Assembly: GCF_001424025.1 (NCBI RefSeq)
Contig: NZ_LMPZ01000003.1
Span: 222,501 to 286,500 of the forward strand
DNA from: Brevundimonas sp. Leaf363
GTDB taxonomy: Bacteria; Pseudomonadota; Alphaproteobacteria; Caulobacterales; Caulobacteraceae
Length of the DNA: 64,000 nt
Direction: 5' to 3'
In this document: piece after piece, positions 7,491 to 17,473 of the stretch
How the letters are laid out: every line of letters begins with the position of its first letter
Position numbering within the stretch: position 1 is the stretch's first letter
The notes under the pieces: model-generated
What the model saw: the letters and a program-made list of their open reading frames with translations, nothing else
Database searches by the model: none
What the model was told of the DNA's origin: nothing
Translations under genes and position numbers: made by a program

Positions 7491-10415
7491 ATGGCCGACG
7501 CCAACGAAACCCCCTCATCTGACGCTCGCGACTATCGCGAGACCGTGTTCCTGCCCGAGACGCCCTTCCCCATGCGCGGCGGCCTGCCCCAGAAGGAGCC
7601 CGTTATCCTGGAGCAATGGGGCGACCTCTACGGCGCCCTGCGCGCCCAGCGTCAGGCGGAGGGCGCGCCGCTGTACGTGCTGCACGACGGCCCGCCCTAC
7701 GCCAACGGCGACATCCACATCGGCCATGCGCTGAACAAGACGCTGAAGGACTTCGTGGTCCGCAGCCGCTTCCTGCTGGGCTACGACGTCGACTACGTCC
7801 CCGGCTGGGACTGCCACGGCCTGCCGATCGAGTGGAAAATCGAGGAGGAGTTCCGCTCCAAGGGCCGCCGCAAGGACGAAGTCTCCAAGGACGAGTTCCG
7901 CGCCGCCTGCCGCGCCTACGCCGGCAAATACATCGACCTGCAGCGCGACCAGTTCAAACGCCTGGGCGTCGTCGGCGACTTCGCCAACCGTTACGCGACC
8001 ATGGACTATGCATCCGAGGCGGCGATCGTCGCGGAGTTCCACAAGTTCAAGAACTCGGGCCAGCTGTATCGCGGGTCCAAGCCCGTCATGTGGTCGCCGG
8101 TCGAGCGCACGGCGCTGGCCGACGCCGAGATCGAATATCACGACCACGTCTCGCCCACGATCTGGGTCAAATTCCCGGTCATCGCGGCGTCCGACGACCA
8201 CCCCGACGACCTGCTGGCCTTCCGCAGCGCCACGCCGGCCATCGTCATCTGGACCACGACGCCGTGGACCATTCCGGCCAACCGGGCGATCAGCTATGGC
8301 CCCGAGATCAGCTATGGCCTGTACGAGGTCACGGCCATGGAAGAGGGGCTGGAGTTCCAGCCCTGGGCCGCGCCGGGCGACCGGCTGATTGTGGCCGACA
8401 AGCTGGCCGAGGACGTCTTCAAGGCCGCCAAGATCGCCGCCTGGACCCGCATCTACGACATCAATCCGTCGGGGCTGGAGTGCGTGCACCCGCTGGCGGC
8501 GCTGGACCCGGGCTACAGCTTCTCCGTGCCGCTGCTGAGCGGCGACCACGTCACCGACGACGCGGGCACGGGCTTCGTCCACACGGCCCCCGGCCACGGC
8601 GCCGACGACTTCGAGGTCTGGAAGGCCCACGGTCATCACGAGGTGCCGGACACGGTCGATCCGGACGGCGCCTATTACCCCGGCGTTCCCCTGTTCGCGG
8701 GGCTGAAGGTGCTGGAGACCGAGGGCAAGAAGACCGGCAAGTTCGGTCCGGCCAACGGCGCGGTGATGGAAAAGCTGATCGAGGCCGGCAATCTGCTGGC
8801 GCGCGGCCGCATCGAGCATACCTATCCGCACAGCTGGCGGTCCAAGGCGCCCGTCATCTTCCGCAACACGCCGCAGTGGTTCATCCGCATGGATCAGCCC
8901 CTGAAGTCGGGCGATACCCTGCGTGAGACGGCGCTGAAGTCGATCGACGCCACTGCCTTCCACCCGGGTCAGGGCCGCAACCGCATCCGCTCGATGGTCG
9001 AGGGTCGGCCCGACTGGCTGGTCAGCCGCCAGCGCGCCTGGGGCACGCCCCTGGCCATGTTCATCGACAAGCAGACCGGCCAGCCGCTGCATGACCCCGA
9101 GGTCGACGCCCGTATCGTCAAGGCGGTGGCCGAGGGCGGCGCGGACGTCTGGTTTACTGCCCCTGACAGCGACTTCCTGGGCGCCCATGACCCGGCCCGG
9201 TTCGAGAAGGTCGAGGACATTCTAGACGTCTGGTTCGATTCGGGATCGACCCACGCCTTCACCCTGGACCCGCGCACGGCCGAGCATGGCTATGCCGGCG
9301 ACCGCCCGGCGCACTGGCCGGCCGACCTGTATCTGGAAGGCTCGGACCAGCACCGTGGCTGGTTCCAGTCTTCGCTGCTGGAAGGCTGCGGCACGCGGGG
9401 CCGCGCCCCCTTCAAGGCGGTCCTGACCCACGGCTTCACCCTGGATGAGAACGGGGAGAAGATGTCCAAGTCGCGGGGCAATACGACCGACCCCCTGACC
9501 ATCATCAAGGAATCGGGCGCCGACATCCTGCGCCTGTGGGTCGCTCTGGTGGACTATTCGGACGACCAGCGGATCGGCAAGCAGATCCTGCAGACCACGG
9601 TCGACGCCTATCGCAAGCTGCGCAACACCGTCCGCTATCTGCTGGGCGCCCTGGACGGCTTCGACGAGGCCGAGCGCCTGACCGACTACGACCAGATGCC
9701 CCCGCTCGAGAAGTTCATCCTGCATCGGCTTTGGGAACTCGATGGCCAGGTGCGCAAGGCGTACGAGGAGTACCGCTTCCAGGACGTGGTGCGGCCGGTG
9801 CTGGAGTTCTGCTCGGGCGACCTGTCGGCGCTGTATTTCGATATCCGCAAGGACGCCCTGTACTGCGACCGGCCTGATTCCGTGCGTCGCCGCGCGGCGC
9901 GAACGGTGATGGACGAGGTGTTCGCGCGGCTGACCGCCTGGCTGGCCCCGCTGACGCCGTTCACGATGGAAGAGGCGTGGACGACGCGGTTCCAGGACGG
10001 CGGCTCGAACTGCGCGCGGGTGATCCCGGCGACGCCGGAGCATTGGCGAAACGAGGCCGAGGCCGAGCGATGGTCTGGCGTCGAGACGGTGCTGAAGGTC
10101 GTCAACGATTCGCTCGAAGCGGCGCGGCGCGACAAGGCCATCGGCGGGGCGCTGGACGCCTGGCCGACAGTCACGGCCCCAGCGGTCTTGCTGGCTGCAT
10201 TCGAGGGTCTGGACGCCGCCGAGGTGTTCCGCACCTCGGGCGCCGAGATCGTCAGCGGCGGCGAGGCCGTGGTGGTCGTGGTCAAGACGGCCGACTTTCC
10301 AAAATGCGCCCGCTCGTGGCGGCGTGTGCCGGACGTCGGGTCGGACCCGGCCTATCCGGAGCTGTCAGCGCGGGATGCGGACGCCGTTCGGGCGTGGGAC
10401 GCGGCGCGGGGCTGA
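7491..10415 (+). CDS. ileS: Isoleucine-tRNA ligase
   Basis: A 974-residue class I aminoacyl-tRNA synthetase that charges tRNA-Ile in the cytoplasm. HIGH is at residues 76-79 and KMSKS at 657-661. The sequence GWDCHGLPIEWKIE and the long editing (CP1) insertion are typical of IleRS, and length matches the bacterial family. The C-terminal zinc finger is degenerate: only one Cys (in KCARSW) of the usual four is left and the protein ends soon after. A 254-nt divergent region lies upstream; I saw no T-box or other leader there. lspA follows, the usual ileS-lspA order. Confidence 0.97.
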   Translation: MADANETPSSDARDYRETVFLPETPFPMRGGLPQKEPVILEQWGDLYGALRAQRQAEGAPLYVLHDGPPYANGDIHIGHALNKTLKDFVVRSRFLLGYDVDYVPGWDCHGLPIEWKIEEEFRSKGRRKDEVSKDEFRAACRAYAGKYIDLQRDQFKRLGVVGDFANRYATMDYASEAAIVAEFHKFKNSGQLYRGSKPVMWSPVERTALADAEIEYHDHVSPTIWVKFPVIAASDDHPDDLLAFRSATPAIVIWTTTPWTIPANRAISYGPEISYGLYEVTAMEEGLEFQPWAAPGDRLIVADKLAEDVFKAAKIAAWTRIYDINPSGLECVHPLAALDPGYSFSVPLLSGDHVTDDAGTGFVHTAPGHGADDFEVWKAHGHHEVPDTVDPDGAYYPGVPLFAGLKVLETEGKKTGKFGPANGAVMEKLIEAGNLLARGRIEHTYPHSWRSKAPVIFRNTPQWFIRMDQPLKSGDTLRETALKSIDATAFHPGQGRNRIRSMVEGRPDWLVSRQRAWGTPLAMFIDKQTGQPLHDPEVDARIVKAVAEGGADVWFTAPDSDFLGAHDPARFEKVEDILDVWFDSGSTHAFTLDPRTAEHGYAGDRPAHWPADLYLEGSDQHRGWFQSSLLEGCGTRGRAPFKAVLTHGFTLDENGEKMSKSRGNTTDPLTIIKESGADILRLWVALVDYSDDQRIGKQILQTTVDAYRKLRNTVRYLLGALDGFDEAERLTDYDQMPPLEKFILHRLWELDGQVRKAYEEYRFQDVVRPVLEFCSGDLSALYFDIRKDALYCDRPDSVRRRAARTVMDEVFARLTAWLAPLTPFTMEEAWTTRFQDGGSNCARVIPATPEHWRNEAEAERWSGVETVLKVVNDSLEAARRDKAIGGALDAWPTVTAPAVLLAAFEGLDAAEVFRTSGAEIVSGGEAVVVVVKTADFPKCARSWRRVPDVGSDPAYPELSARDADAVRAWDAARG

Positions 10416-10423
10416 ACCGCCTG

Positions 10424-10447
10424 CCTTTCCTCTCCGAGAAGGAAAGG
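10424..10447. repeat. Short hairpin in the ileS-lspA gap
   Basis: CCTTTCCT and AGGAAAGG form an 8-bp stem with an 8-nt loop just after the ileS stop. No U-run follows. The rest of the 203-nt gap is purine-rich with no gene. The pattern resembles the small intergenic palindromes common in this group. It may partly attenuate or stabilise the ileS transcript; that is inference. Confidence 0.45.
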
Positions 10448-10618
10448 GCTTGCGGCTCGCAGAGCGAACCGAGGCGCCAAGCCGAAAGGGTGAAGGGAGA
10501 AGGTTTCACGGCGAAGCGGAGAATTCCGACCCACCGCCAAGGAAATTCGCCCCCTCATTTCCGGCCCGCAGCGAACCCTCCCTCGACCGCGCCCATTCGG
10601 CCTGCTAACCGCCGCGCC

Positions 10619-11122
10619 ATGAGAATTCCCCGCATTACCTGGTCGGCCTACGGCTTCGCGTTCGCTGTGCTGGTGATCGATCAGATCACCAAGTTTTGGA
10701 TGATCGGTCTGGACCTGCAGGAGGTGGGGCGCATCCCTCTGCTGCCGCCGGTGCTGAACCTGACCTGGGTCGAGAACACCGGCTCCAGCTTCGGCATGTT
10801 CAGCGGCGGCTCGGCGCGCTGGGCGCTCAGCTTCTTCTCGATCGCCGTGGCCGGTCTGCTGGCCTGGTGGGCCCTGACGGCAAAGCGCCGCCTGCTGATC
10901 ACGGCCATCGGCCTGGTGATCGGCGGCGCCCTGGGCAACGTCATCGATCGGGTGCGTCTGGGCTTCGTCATCGACTTCATCGACTTTTCGGGCACCGGCG
11001 TCTTCCCGTGGGTGTTCAACGTGGCCGACAGCGCGATCACCGTCGGGGTGGTCCTGCTGCTGATCGACAGCCTGCGCAGCGAACGCTCCGCTCAGGTTGG
11101 CGCGGCCGTTGAAAAGTCGTAA
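10619..11122 (+). CDS. lspA: Lipoprotein signal peptidase (signal peptidase II)
   Basis: A 167-residue inner-membrane aspartic protease that removes signal peptides from prolipoproteins after lipidation. Four hydrophobic segments are visible. The catalytic aspartates are expected at D110 in GGALGNVIDR and D137 in NVADSAI, both matching the family signatures, along with the NTGSSFGM motif near residue 53. The ATG at 10619 gives the normal length; the frame stays open upstream but without homology. It is a fitting neighbour for the DUF3035 lipoprotein that follows 64 nt later. Confidence 0.96.
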   Translation: MRIPRITWSAYGFAFAVLVIDQITKFWMIGLDLQEVGRIPLLPPVLNLTWVENTGSSFGMFSGGSARWALSFFSIAVAGLLAWWALTAKRRLLITAIGLVIGGALGNVIDRVRLGFVIDFIDFSGTGVFPWVFNVADSAITVGVVLLLIDSLRSERSAQVGAAVEKS

Positions 11123-11186
11123 TCAGGCGCTTTCCAAAGGACCTCGTCCTTGTGTCCAGCGCGTCCGCGCGCCCGGAGCCCGTTTC

Positions 11187-11750
11187 ATGACCCCTATCCG
11201 CGTCGCCGCCGTCAGCCTGATCGCCGTCTCGGCCGCCTCCCTGGGCGCCTGCGGCGCCGTCAAACAAGGCATCGGCCTGACCAAGGTCGTGCCGGACGAG
11301 TTCGTCACCGTCTCGACCGCCCCGCTGAGCGTTCCGCCGGAGTACGGCCTGCGTCCGCCGTCGCCCGGCCAGCCGCGCCCCCAGGAGCTGGCCCCTGAGA
11401 GCGCCGCCCGCCAGATCCTGCTGGGTCAGCGCCAGGCCATTACGCGCACGCCGGGCGAGCAGGCCCTGGCCCAGCAAGCCGGCGCCGACCGCGCCGACCC
11501 GCTTGCCCGCTACGTCGTCGACGACGAGTTCGGCGACCTGGCCCACAAGGAAGAGAACTGGGCCAGCCGCCTGCTGTTCTGGCGTCAGAACGATCCCTCG
11601 ACCCAGGTCGCCACGGTGACCCAGTCGGCCGATGGCTCGCAGACCATCGACGCGGCCAGCGAGCAGGCGCGCCTGCAGGCCCTGACCGGCGGCCAAGCGG
11701 TGGCGATCACCGAGCGTCGCCGCAGCGGCTTCAAGCTGCCGGGCCTCTAA
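11187..11750 (+). CDS. bamF: DUF3035-type lipoprotein, probable BamF
   Basis: A 187-residue lipoprotein (lipobox LGAC) with a DUF3035-like middle: PDEFVTVSTAPLSVPPEY followed by LRPPSPGQPRP. This segment recurs in an alphaproteobacterial family that includes BamF, an accessory of the outer-membrane beta-barrel assembly complex in Caulobacter. Position directly downstream of lspA is shared across Caulobacterales as far as I recall. The start is the ATG at 11187, before the signal sequence. The family call is from recalled motifs, so the gene symbol is less certain than the DUF assignment. Confidence 0.7.
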   Translation: MTPIRVAAVSLIAVSAASLGACGAVKQGIGLTKVVPDEFVTVSTAPLSVPPEYGLRPPSPGQPRPQELAPESAARQILLGQRQAITRTPGEQALAQQAGADRADPLARYVVDDEFGDLAHKEENWASRLLFWRQNDPSTQVATVTQSADGSQTIDAASEQARLQALTGGQAVAITERRRSGFKLPGL

Positions 11751-11827
11751 GGGTCTGGACGTCACGGGCGGCCGATAGGTCACCCGCCTTCGCGTAAACT
11801 CGGCCGATCGGCCACGGATACAGCTAC

Positions 11828-12523
11828 ATGCGTCGTGCCCTTATCGCCCTGTCCGCCGCCCTCCTAACCGCCACGGCCGTGGCTGGGCCGGCCAATGCGC
11901 AGCTCGGCGGCAGCATGGGTCGTCAGGGCTCCCAGACGCAGCAGCAACAGAGCCGCGGCAACAGCGCCGAGGAAGCCCAGGAGCAGCGTCGCCGCGCTCC
12001 GCGCATCGCGCCCCTGTCGCGCCGCGCCAACGCCGGCCCCTGCCCCTATGTGAAGATCCTGTACGACGCCGCCCGCTATGTGGAGATGCGCGACAACCAG
12101 CCCCGGTTGGCCAACGTCGGCTTCACCGGCGAGATCGAGGGCATCAGCGCCGACTGTGAATACCGCGAGGGCGATCCCATTCAGCTGGACATGCAGATGC
12201 TGTTCAGCCTGGGCCGTGGCCAGGCGGCGGCCGGCCAGCAGCACACCTATCGCTACTGGATCGCAGTAACGGAACGGAACCGCGCCATCCTGGCCAAGAC
12301 CTATTTCGATGTTCCGGTGACGTTCGACGCCTCGGGGCTGGCCCAGGTGCGCGAAGAGCGTTCGATCACCATTCCGCGCGCCAGCGAGGAAGTGTCGGGC
12401 GGCAATTTCGAGGTGCTCGTCGGCTTCGACGTGACGCCTGAGATGGCCGCGTTCAACCGTTCGGGCAGCCGCTTCCGCATCCAGCCGGGCGCGCCGGCGG
12501 CGACGGCCTCCACCGCACAATGA
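11828..12523 (+). CDS. Exported protein of unknown function, translationally coupled to argS
   Basis: A 231-residue protein with a cleavable signal peptide (residues 1-24, ending ANA), a Gln/Arg-rich low-complexity segment (about 28-60) and a globular domain from [16 protein letters not shown] onward. The domain has a predicted beta-rich pattern and Cys72 and Cys111 that could pair. I know of no named function; similar proteins are annotated only as exported or Tat-signal proteins in Caulobacterales. The stop overlaps argS by ATGA, so the two are translated together, odd for an envelope protein and a tRNA synthetase. Confidence 0.75.
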   Translation: MRRALIALSAALLTATAVAGPANAQLGGSMGRQGSQTQQQQSRGNSAEEAQEQRRRAPRIAPLSRRANAGPCPYVKILYDAARYVEMRDNQPRLANVGFTGEIEGISADCEYREGDPIQLDMQMLFSLGRGQAAAGQQHTYRYWIAVTERNRAILAKTYFDVPVTFDASGLAQVREERSITIPRASEEVSGGNFEVLVGFDVTPEMAAFNRSGSRFRIQPGAPAATASTAQ

Positions 12524-14322
12524 CCGACCTGAAGGCTGCGCTCGGCGAAGCGGTCCAGGCCGCCTTCGCCGCCGAAGGCGTGGACGCGGCCTTGGCGCGC
12601 GTCACGACCTCGGACCGGCCCGACCTGGCCGACTTCCAGTCCAACGGGGCCCTGGCCGCCGCCAAGGCGCTGAAGGCCAATCCGCGCGAGCTGGCGACGC
12701 GCGTCGGCGACCGGCTGGCCGCCGATCCGCGCCTGGCCTCGGTCGAGGTGGCGGGACCGGGCTTCATCAATCTGAAGGTGGCGGACGACGCCCTGGCTGC
12801 TCGGGCGGCCGAGGTGGCGGCGGACGCCGACCACGCCGGCGCCTCGACGGTCGACAGGCCCCGCAAGGTTCTGATCGACTTCGCCGGACCGAACGTGGCC
12901 AAGCCGATGCACGTCGGCCATCTGCGCTCGTCCATCATCGGCGAGAGCTTGAAGCGCATCTTCCGCTTCCGGGGCGACACGGTCACCGGCGACGCCCACT
13001 TCGGCGACTGGGGCTTCCAGATGGGGCTGCTGATCGTCGCGGTCGGTGATGAGGGCAAGGCGGACGCGTTCTTCGCCGAGGGCGACGGGCCGTTCCCGGA
13101 TGTCAGCCCCGTGTCGCTGGACGATCTGGAGCGCCTCTATCCGCTGGCGGCCGGCAAGGCCAAGGAAGACCCGGCCTACCGCGACCGCGCCCGCAAGGCG
13201 ACGGCCGAGCTGCAGAGCGGCCGGGCCGGATACCGGGCGCTGTGGGCGCAGTTCGTGGCGGTCAGCCGCACGGCGCTGGAGCGCGAGTTCGGGGCGTTGG
13301 GCGTCACCTTCGATCTGTGGAACGGCGAGAGCGACGCCGATCCGGTCATGGCCGAGATGCTGGCCCATCTGTCTGACACCGGCCTGCTGGTCGAGGACGA
13401 CGGCGCCCAGGTGGTGCATGTCGCCAGGCCCGGCGAGACCCGAAAGAAGAAGCTGGCCGATGGCTCGACCGTCGAGGCGCCGAGCCCGCCGCCGCTGCTG
13501 GTGGTGTCGTCCGAGGGGTCGGCCATGTACGGCACGACCGACCTGGCCACGATCCTGGATCGTCGGAAGAGCCTCGATCCCGACCTGATCCTGTATGTCG
13601 TCGATGAGCGGCAGGCGGAGCATTTCCAGCAGGTGTTCCGCGCCGCGGTTCTGGCCGGATACGCCGAAGAGGGCGCGCTGGAGCATCTGGGCTTCGGCAC
13701 CATGAACGGCGCGGACGGCAAGCCCTTCAAGACCCGTGCGGGCGGGGTGCTGAAGCTGCACGACCTGATCTCCATGGCGACCGAGAAGGCCGATCAGCGG
13801 CTGGCCGAGGCCGAGCTGGGGGCCGACATGCCGGCCGACGAGCACGCCGACATCGCCCACAAGGTGGCCATCGCGGCGCTCAAGTTCGCCGATCTGTCGA
13901 ACGCGCGAACCACCAGCTACGTCTTCGACCTGGACCGGTTCACCAGCTTCGAGGGCAAGACCGGGCCGTACCTGTTGTATCAGGTGGTGCGGATCAAATC
14001 CCTGCTGCGCAAGGCGGCGGACCAGGGCGCGGCCGTGGGGCCGATCATCATCGCCGAGTTGGCCGAGCGTGATCTGGCCCTGACGCTGGACGCCTTCGAC
14101 CAGGCCGTGACCGACGCCTATGAGCGCCGGATGCCGCACGCCATCGCCGAGCACGCTTACCGGTTGGCGCAGAGCTTCTCGAAATTCTACGCCGCATGCC
14201 CGGTGCTGGTCGCGCCGGACGAGGCCACCAAGGGCTCACGCCTGGCCCTGTCGAAGGCGGCGCTGGACCAGCTGGCGATCGCCCTTCGCCTGCTGGGAAT
14301 CGAATCGCCCGAGCGGATGTAG
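12520..14322 (+). CDS. argS: Arginine-tRNA ligase
   Basis: A 600-residue class I synthetase. The N-terminal Add1 domain (about 1-100) includes [19 protein letters not shown] in [13 protein letters not shown] is the class I HIGH signature. [12 protein letters not shown] and KPFKTRAGG are ArgRS signatures; ArgRS commonly lacks a standard KMSKS, as here. The DALR anticodon-binding domain is at the C-terminus ([12 protein letters not shown]). Start is set by the ATGA overlap with the preceding exported protein. Confidence 0.96.
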   Translation: MTDLKAALGEAVQAAFAAEGVDAALARVTTSDRPDLADFQSNGALAAAKALKANPRELATRVGDRLAADPRLASVEVAGPGFINLKVADDALAARAAEVAADADHAGASTVDRPRKVLIDFAGPNVAKPMHVGHLRSSIIGESLKRIFRFRGDTVTGDAHFGDWGFQMGLLIVAVGDEGKADAFFAEGDGPFPDVSPVSLDDLERLYPLAAGKAKEDPAYRDRARKATAELQSGRAGYRALWAQFVAVSRTALEREFGALGVTFDLWNGESDADPVMAEMLAHLSDTGLLVEDDGAQVVHVARPGETRKKKLADGSTVEAPSPPPLLVVSSEGSAMYGTTDLATILDRRKSLDPDLILYVVDERQAEHFQQVFRAAVLAGYAEEGALEHLGFGTMNGADGKPFKTRAGGVLKLHDLISMATEKADQRLAEAELGADMPADEHADIAHKVAIAALKFADLSNARTTSYVFDLDRFTSFEGKTGPYLLYQVVRIKSLLRKAADQGAAVGPIIIAELAERDLALTLDAFDQAVTDAYERRMPHAIAEHAYRLAQSFSKFYAACPVLVAPDEATKGSRLALSKAALDQLAIALRLLGIESPERM

Positions 14323-14389
14323 CGCCAAAGGCGCAGACTCCCGGTGCAAGGTCTGGTTAACCTTTGCCTTGGGGCAGTCCGGGGCGGGC

Positions 14390-15183
14390 ATGGGGCGTCG
14401 CGATCACAGCGTGCGGATGGCCGATGCGGCCGTGAGGGGCTTCGGCCTGGCGGACGTCACGCCGGGCTTTCTGAAGCCGCGCGCGGCGCTGTACGTCGAT
14501 GGCTACAACCTGTTCCACGCCCTGCTGGACCAGGGCCGGCGCGAGTGGTTGTGGCTGGACTTGAAGACCCTGGGCAAGGGGATCATCCGGCCGGGCGAGC
14601 GTCTGGCCTCGGTGACCTGGGTCTCGGCGCACAAGCCTGACCGCAACGGCCGGATGCAGGCCATGTTCGCCTATGAGCAGGCGCTGCGGGCCAGGAAGGT
14701 GCGCTGCCTGATGGGCACTTCGTGGTGCATGGCGACGGGTGCCAGAACTGCGGCCACCGCTGGATGTCGGCCACGGAGAAGCAGAGCGACGTCAATCTGG
14801 CGCTGGCTCTGACGTCGGACGCGGCCGCTGATCGGTTCGATGTCGCCTATCTGCTGACTACCGACGGCGACCATTCGGCCACGGCGCGCTTCCTGCGCGA
14901 GAGCTATCCGGACAAGGGGCTGATCACCGTCGCGCCGCCGGGGCGCGGGCACAATCGCCAGATCAGCGCTTGGGTCGACGGCACGGTCGGCATTGGACCG
15001 AACCTGATCGAGCGCTCCATGCTGCCCGACCGGGTGAAGACGCGAACCGGCTGGATCGAGCGGCCGCTGAACTGGGCCAGGCCGGAGCCGGCGCCACCGC
15101 CCGATCCTACGCCGCCTTCGCCGAGCGCCATGCCGCGCGCCGACGGCAAGGGTGGACATCTGCGGCTGGTGGTGTCGAACTAA
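14390..15183 (+). pseudogene. NYN-domain protein, frameshifted
   Basis: An NYN (PIN-like nuclease, LabA-type) domain protein split by one frameshift. The first frame starts at 14390 and gives ALYVDGYNLFHALLDQG, the domain's leading Asp motif. At 14713-14716 the frame breaks: continuing in the other frame gives HFVVHGDGCQNCGHRWMS and then EKQSDVNLALALTSDA and LLTTDGDHS, the rest of the domain with its further acidic residues. One missing base, probably a G in ATGGGC, restores a single protein of about 264 residues. It is either a recent mutation, a sequencing error in a G run, or less likely a programmed -1 shift. No second lesion is seen. Confidence 0.8.
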
Positions 15184-15188
15184 AGGGC

Positions 15189-16199
15189 ATGTCCCTAGAC
15201 GCCTATATCGCCGGCCTGCCCAAGGCCGAACTGCACCTGCACATCGAAGGCTCGCTGGAGCCCGAGCTGATGTTCGAACTGGCCCGCCGCAACAAGGTGT
15301 CGATCCCGTTCGACAGCGTCGAGGCGGTGCGGGCGGCCTATGACTTCTCGAACCTGCAGGACTTCCTGGATATCTATTACGCCGGGGCGAACGTGCTGCT
15401 GACCGAGCAGGACTTCCACGACCTGGCCTACGCCTATTTCCAGCGGGCGGCGGCGGACCGCGTGCGGCACGCCGAGATCTTCTTCGACCCCCAGACGCAC
15501 ACCGACCGGGGCATCCCGTTCCAGGTGGTGGCCGACGGCCTGCTGTCGGGAATGAAGGCGGCCGAGAGCGATCTGGGCGTCTCGTCCCAGCTGATCCTGT
15601 GCTTCCTTCGCCATCTGGACGAGGACGCGGCCTTCGCGACGCTGAGGAAGGCCGAGCCCTGGCTGGACCGCATCCGGGGCGTGGGGCTGGATTCGTCGGA
15701 GGTCGGGCACCCGCCGTCGAAGTTCAAATCGGTCTTCGCGGCCGCCGGCTCGATGGGGCTGAAGCGGGTGGCGCACGCGGGTGAAGAGGGGCCGCCGGAA
15801 TATGTCTGGGAGGCGCTGGACCTGCTGAAGATCGACCGGATGGATCACGGCAATCGCTCGATGGAGGATCCAGCGCTGGTCGAGCGGCTGGCGCGCACGG
15901 GGATGACGCTGACGGTCTGCCCGCTGTCGAACCACAAGCTGTGCGTGGTGGACGATCTGAAGGATCACCCCGTGCCGGAGATGCTGCGCCAGGGGCTGCA
16001 CGTGACGATCAACTCGGACGATCCGGCCTATTTCGGCGGCTATGTGAACGAGAACTATCGCCAGTTGGCGGCGGCGGTCGGGCTGACGCGCGAGCAGGTG
16101 ACGCAGCTGGCGCGCAACAGCTTCGAAGGGTCGTTCCTGACCTCGGCGGAGAAGTCGGCCTTCATCGAGGAGGTGGACGCCTACGCCGGAACGGCCTGA
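15189..16199 (+). CDS. Adenine deaminase (adenosine deaminase family)
   Basis: A 336-residue zinc amidohydrolase. The first metal motif is at His16/His18 in AELHLHIEG; later motifs include AHAGEEGPPEY, LDSSEVGHPPSKF, DHGNRSMED and TINSDDPAYFGGY. DLYYAGA-like IYYAGANVL, FFDPQTHTDRG and the LSNHKLCV stretch match the adenine deaminase branch (as in Pseudomonas and fungal Aah1) better than adenosine deaminases. It converts adenine to hypoxanthine in purine salvage. The ATG at 15189 follows the NYN gene by 5 nt, suggesting one transcript. Confidence 0.88.
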   Translation: MSLDAYIAGLPKAELHLHIEGSLEPELMFELARRNKVSIPFDSVEAVRAAYDFSNLQDFLDIYYAGANVLLTEQDFHDLAYAYFQRAAADRVRHAEIFFDPQTHTDRGIPFQVVADGLLSGMKAAESDLGVSSQLILCFLRHLDEDAAFATLRKAEPWLDRIRGVGLDSSEVGHPPSKFKSVFAAAGSMGLKRVAHAGEEGPPEYVWEALDLLKIDRMDHGNRSMEDPALVERLARTGMTLTVCPLSNHKLCVVDDLKDHPVPEMLRQGLHVTINSDDPAYFGGYVNENYRQLAAAVGLTREQVTQLARNSFEGSFLTSAEKSAFIEEVDAYAGTA

Positions 16200-16240
16200 C
16201 CTCTGGCGGCTTTGTCTCCCCGACCACAGGGAGAGACATC

Positions 16241-16384
16241 ATGGCTGAGAAGCAAGGTCACGGCAGCGAGACCGCGAAGCGCGCGAACGCCAAGGCGGCC
16301 AAGGAAAGCAAGTCCAACCCGCGCAAGTCCAGCGCGGCGCAGGCCGAGCTGGGCAAGAAGGGCGGCAAGAAGGCCAGCCACTGA
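16241..16384 (+). CDS. Small Lys-rich KGG-type protein
   Basis: A 47-residue, very basic, Lys/Ala/Ser-rich protein beginning MAEKQGHGSETAKRAN and ending GKKGGKKASH. It has no membrane segment or signal. It resembles small KGG stress-type or nucleoid-like proteins, but is too short for a firm family call. A strong ribosome binding site (AGGGAGA, 16228-16234) precedes the ATG and a terminator follows at once, so it is likely a real gene. Confidence 0.7.
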   Translation: MAEKQGHGSETAKRANAKAAKESKSNPRKSSAAQAELGKKGGKKASH

Positions 16385-16390
16385 AATGCA

Positions 16391-16422
16391 GAAAGGGCGC
16401 GCCCGTCAGGACGCGCCCTTTC
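16391..16422 (+). terminator. Terminator after the KGG gene
   Basis: GAAAGGGCGCG (16391-16401) and CGCGCCCTTTC (16412-16422) form a perfect 11-bp stem with a 10-nt loop, six nt after the KGG stop. It lies between this gene and the convergent esterase gene and probably ends both. Confidence 0.75.
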
Positions 16423-16441
16423 GTTCATCCCGGCCGCCCGA

Positions 16442-17473
16442 TCAGATCGGCAGGATGGCCGTGCCGAAGGCGCGCTTCAGCTCGTGGGCGGCGAAGGTCT
16501 GGGCCGCCGCAGCGTCCGGCACCACCAGACCCATGCCGAAGAACTCGTGCGTCGAGCCGTTCCAGGTCTTGTGACGGACATCGACGCCCTGGGCTTCCAG
16601 GCGCTCGGCCAGCAGTTCGCCCTCGGAGCGCAGCGGGTCGATTTCGGCGTTGATGATGGTCGTGGACGGCAGGCCGCGCAGGTCGGCGTCAACCAGGTTG
16701 ATGCGCGGGTCGGCGGTCTCGGACTTGTCGTTGAAGTAGTGACCGACGAACCATTCCATCATCGGCTTGTTCAGCGGCTTGGCCGTCGCGTTCTCGACAT
16801 AGCTTTCGCGCGTCATGTCGTTGCCGGCGACCGGATAGACCGAGACGATGTGGTCCGGCAGGCGGCCGCCCTGATCCCGCAGTTGCATAGCCGTGGCGAC
16901 GGCCAGGTTGCCGCCGGCGCTTTCGCCCATGATGGCGATCTTGGTCGGGTCGGCGCCGATCGACTGGGCGTTGGCGACGGCCCAGTTCCAGGCGGCCAGG
17001 GCGTCGTCATGGGCGGCGGGGAACTTGTTCTCGGGCGCCTGGCGGTAGTGGACCGAGAGGACCACCACGTCGGCGAAACGCGACACGCCGCGCGGGCCGC
17101 CGTCATAGACATCCAGGTCCGCGATCACGAAGCCGCCGCCGTGGAAATAGACGACCAGCGGCTTCAGGTCGTCGCTGGTCAGGTCGGGGCTGTAGACGCG
17201 CGCCTTCAGCGGCCCGGCGGCGCCGTCGATGGTGATGTCGCGGGTCTGGATGCCCAGGGTCGGGTCTTCATCCTTCACCGTCTCGCGCAGGATGGCCTTG
17301 ACCGCGTCCGTCGGCGTCGGCTGCAGGCGGGCCTCCTGCGGGCTCAGAGACTCGATCGGCTTGGGGTTCAGCTGGGCCAGATGGTCCAGCACGTTCTGCA
17401 TGGGCATGTCGGGCTTGGCCGGGGTGGTGCGCGGCTGCTCGTCCTTGCCGAGGATCTTATCGAGGATGGACAT
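16442..17473 (-). CDS. Alpha/beta hydrolase, hormone-sensitive-lipase-type esterase
   Basis: A 343-residue cytoplasmic esterase. The oxyanion-hole motif HGGGF is at residues 111-115 and the nucleophile elbow GESAGG at 183-188 (Ser185). Asp in INAEIDPLRSEGE and His in THEFFGMG complete the triad of the HSL (family IV) class, which hydrolyses short-chain esters. The first 60 residues form the cap-like N-terminal region. No signal peptide is present. It is divergent from the glycine cleavage operon, with the riboswitch leader between them. The natural substrate is unknown. Confidence 0.9.
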   Translation of the reverse strand: MSILDKILGKDEQPRTTPAKPDMPMQNVLDHLAQLNPKPIESLSPQEARLQPTPTDAVKAILRETVKDEDPTLGIQTRDITIDGAAGPLKARVYSPDLTSDDLKPLVVYFHGGGFVIADLDVYDGGPRGVSRFADVVVLSVHYRQAPENKFPAAHDDALAAWNWAVANAQSIGADPTKIAIMGESAGGNLAVATAMQLRDQGGRLPDHIVSVYPVAGNDMTRESYVENATAKPLNKPMMEWFVGHYFNDKSETADPRINLVDADLRGLPSTTIINAEIDPLRSEGELLAERLEAQGVDVRHKTWNGSTHEFFGMGLVVPDAAAAQTFAAHELKRAFGTAILPI

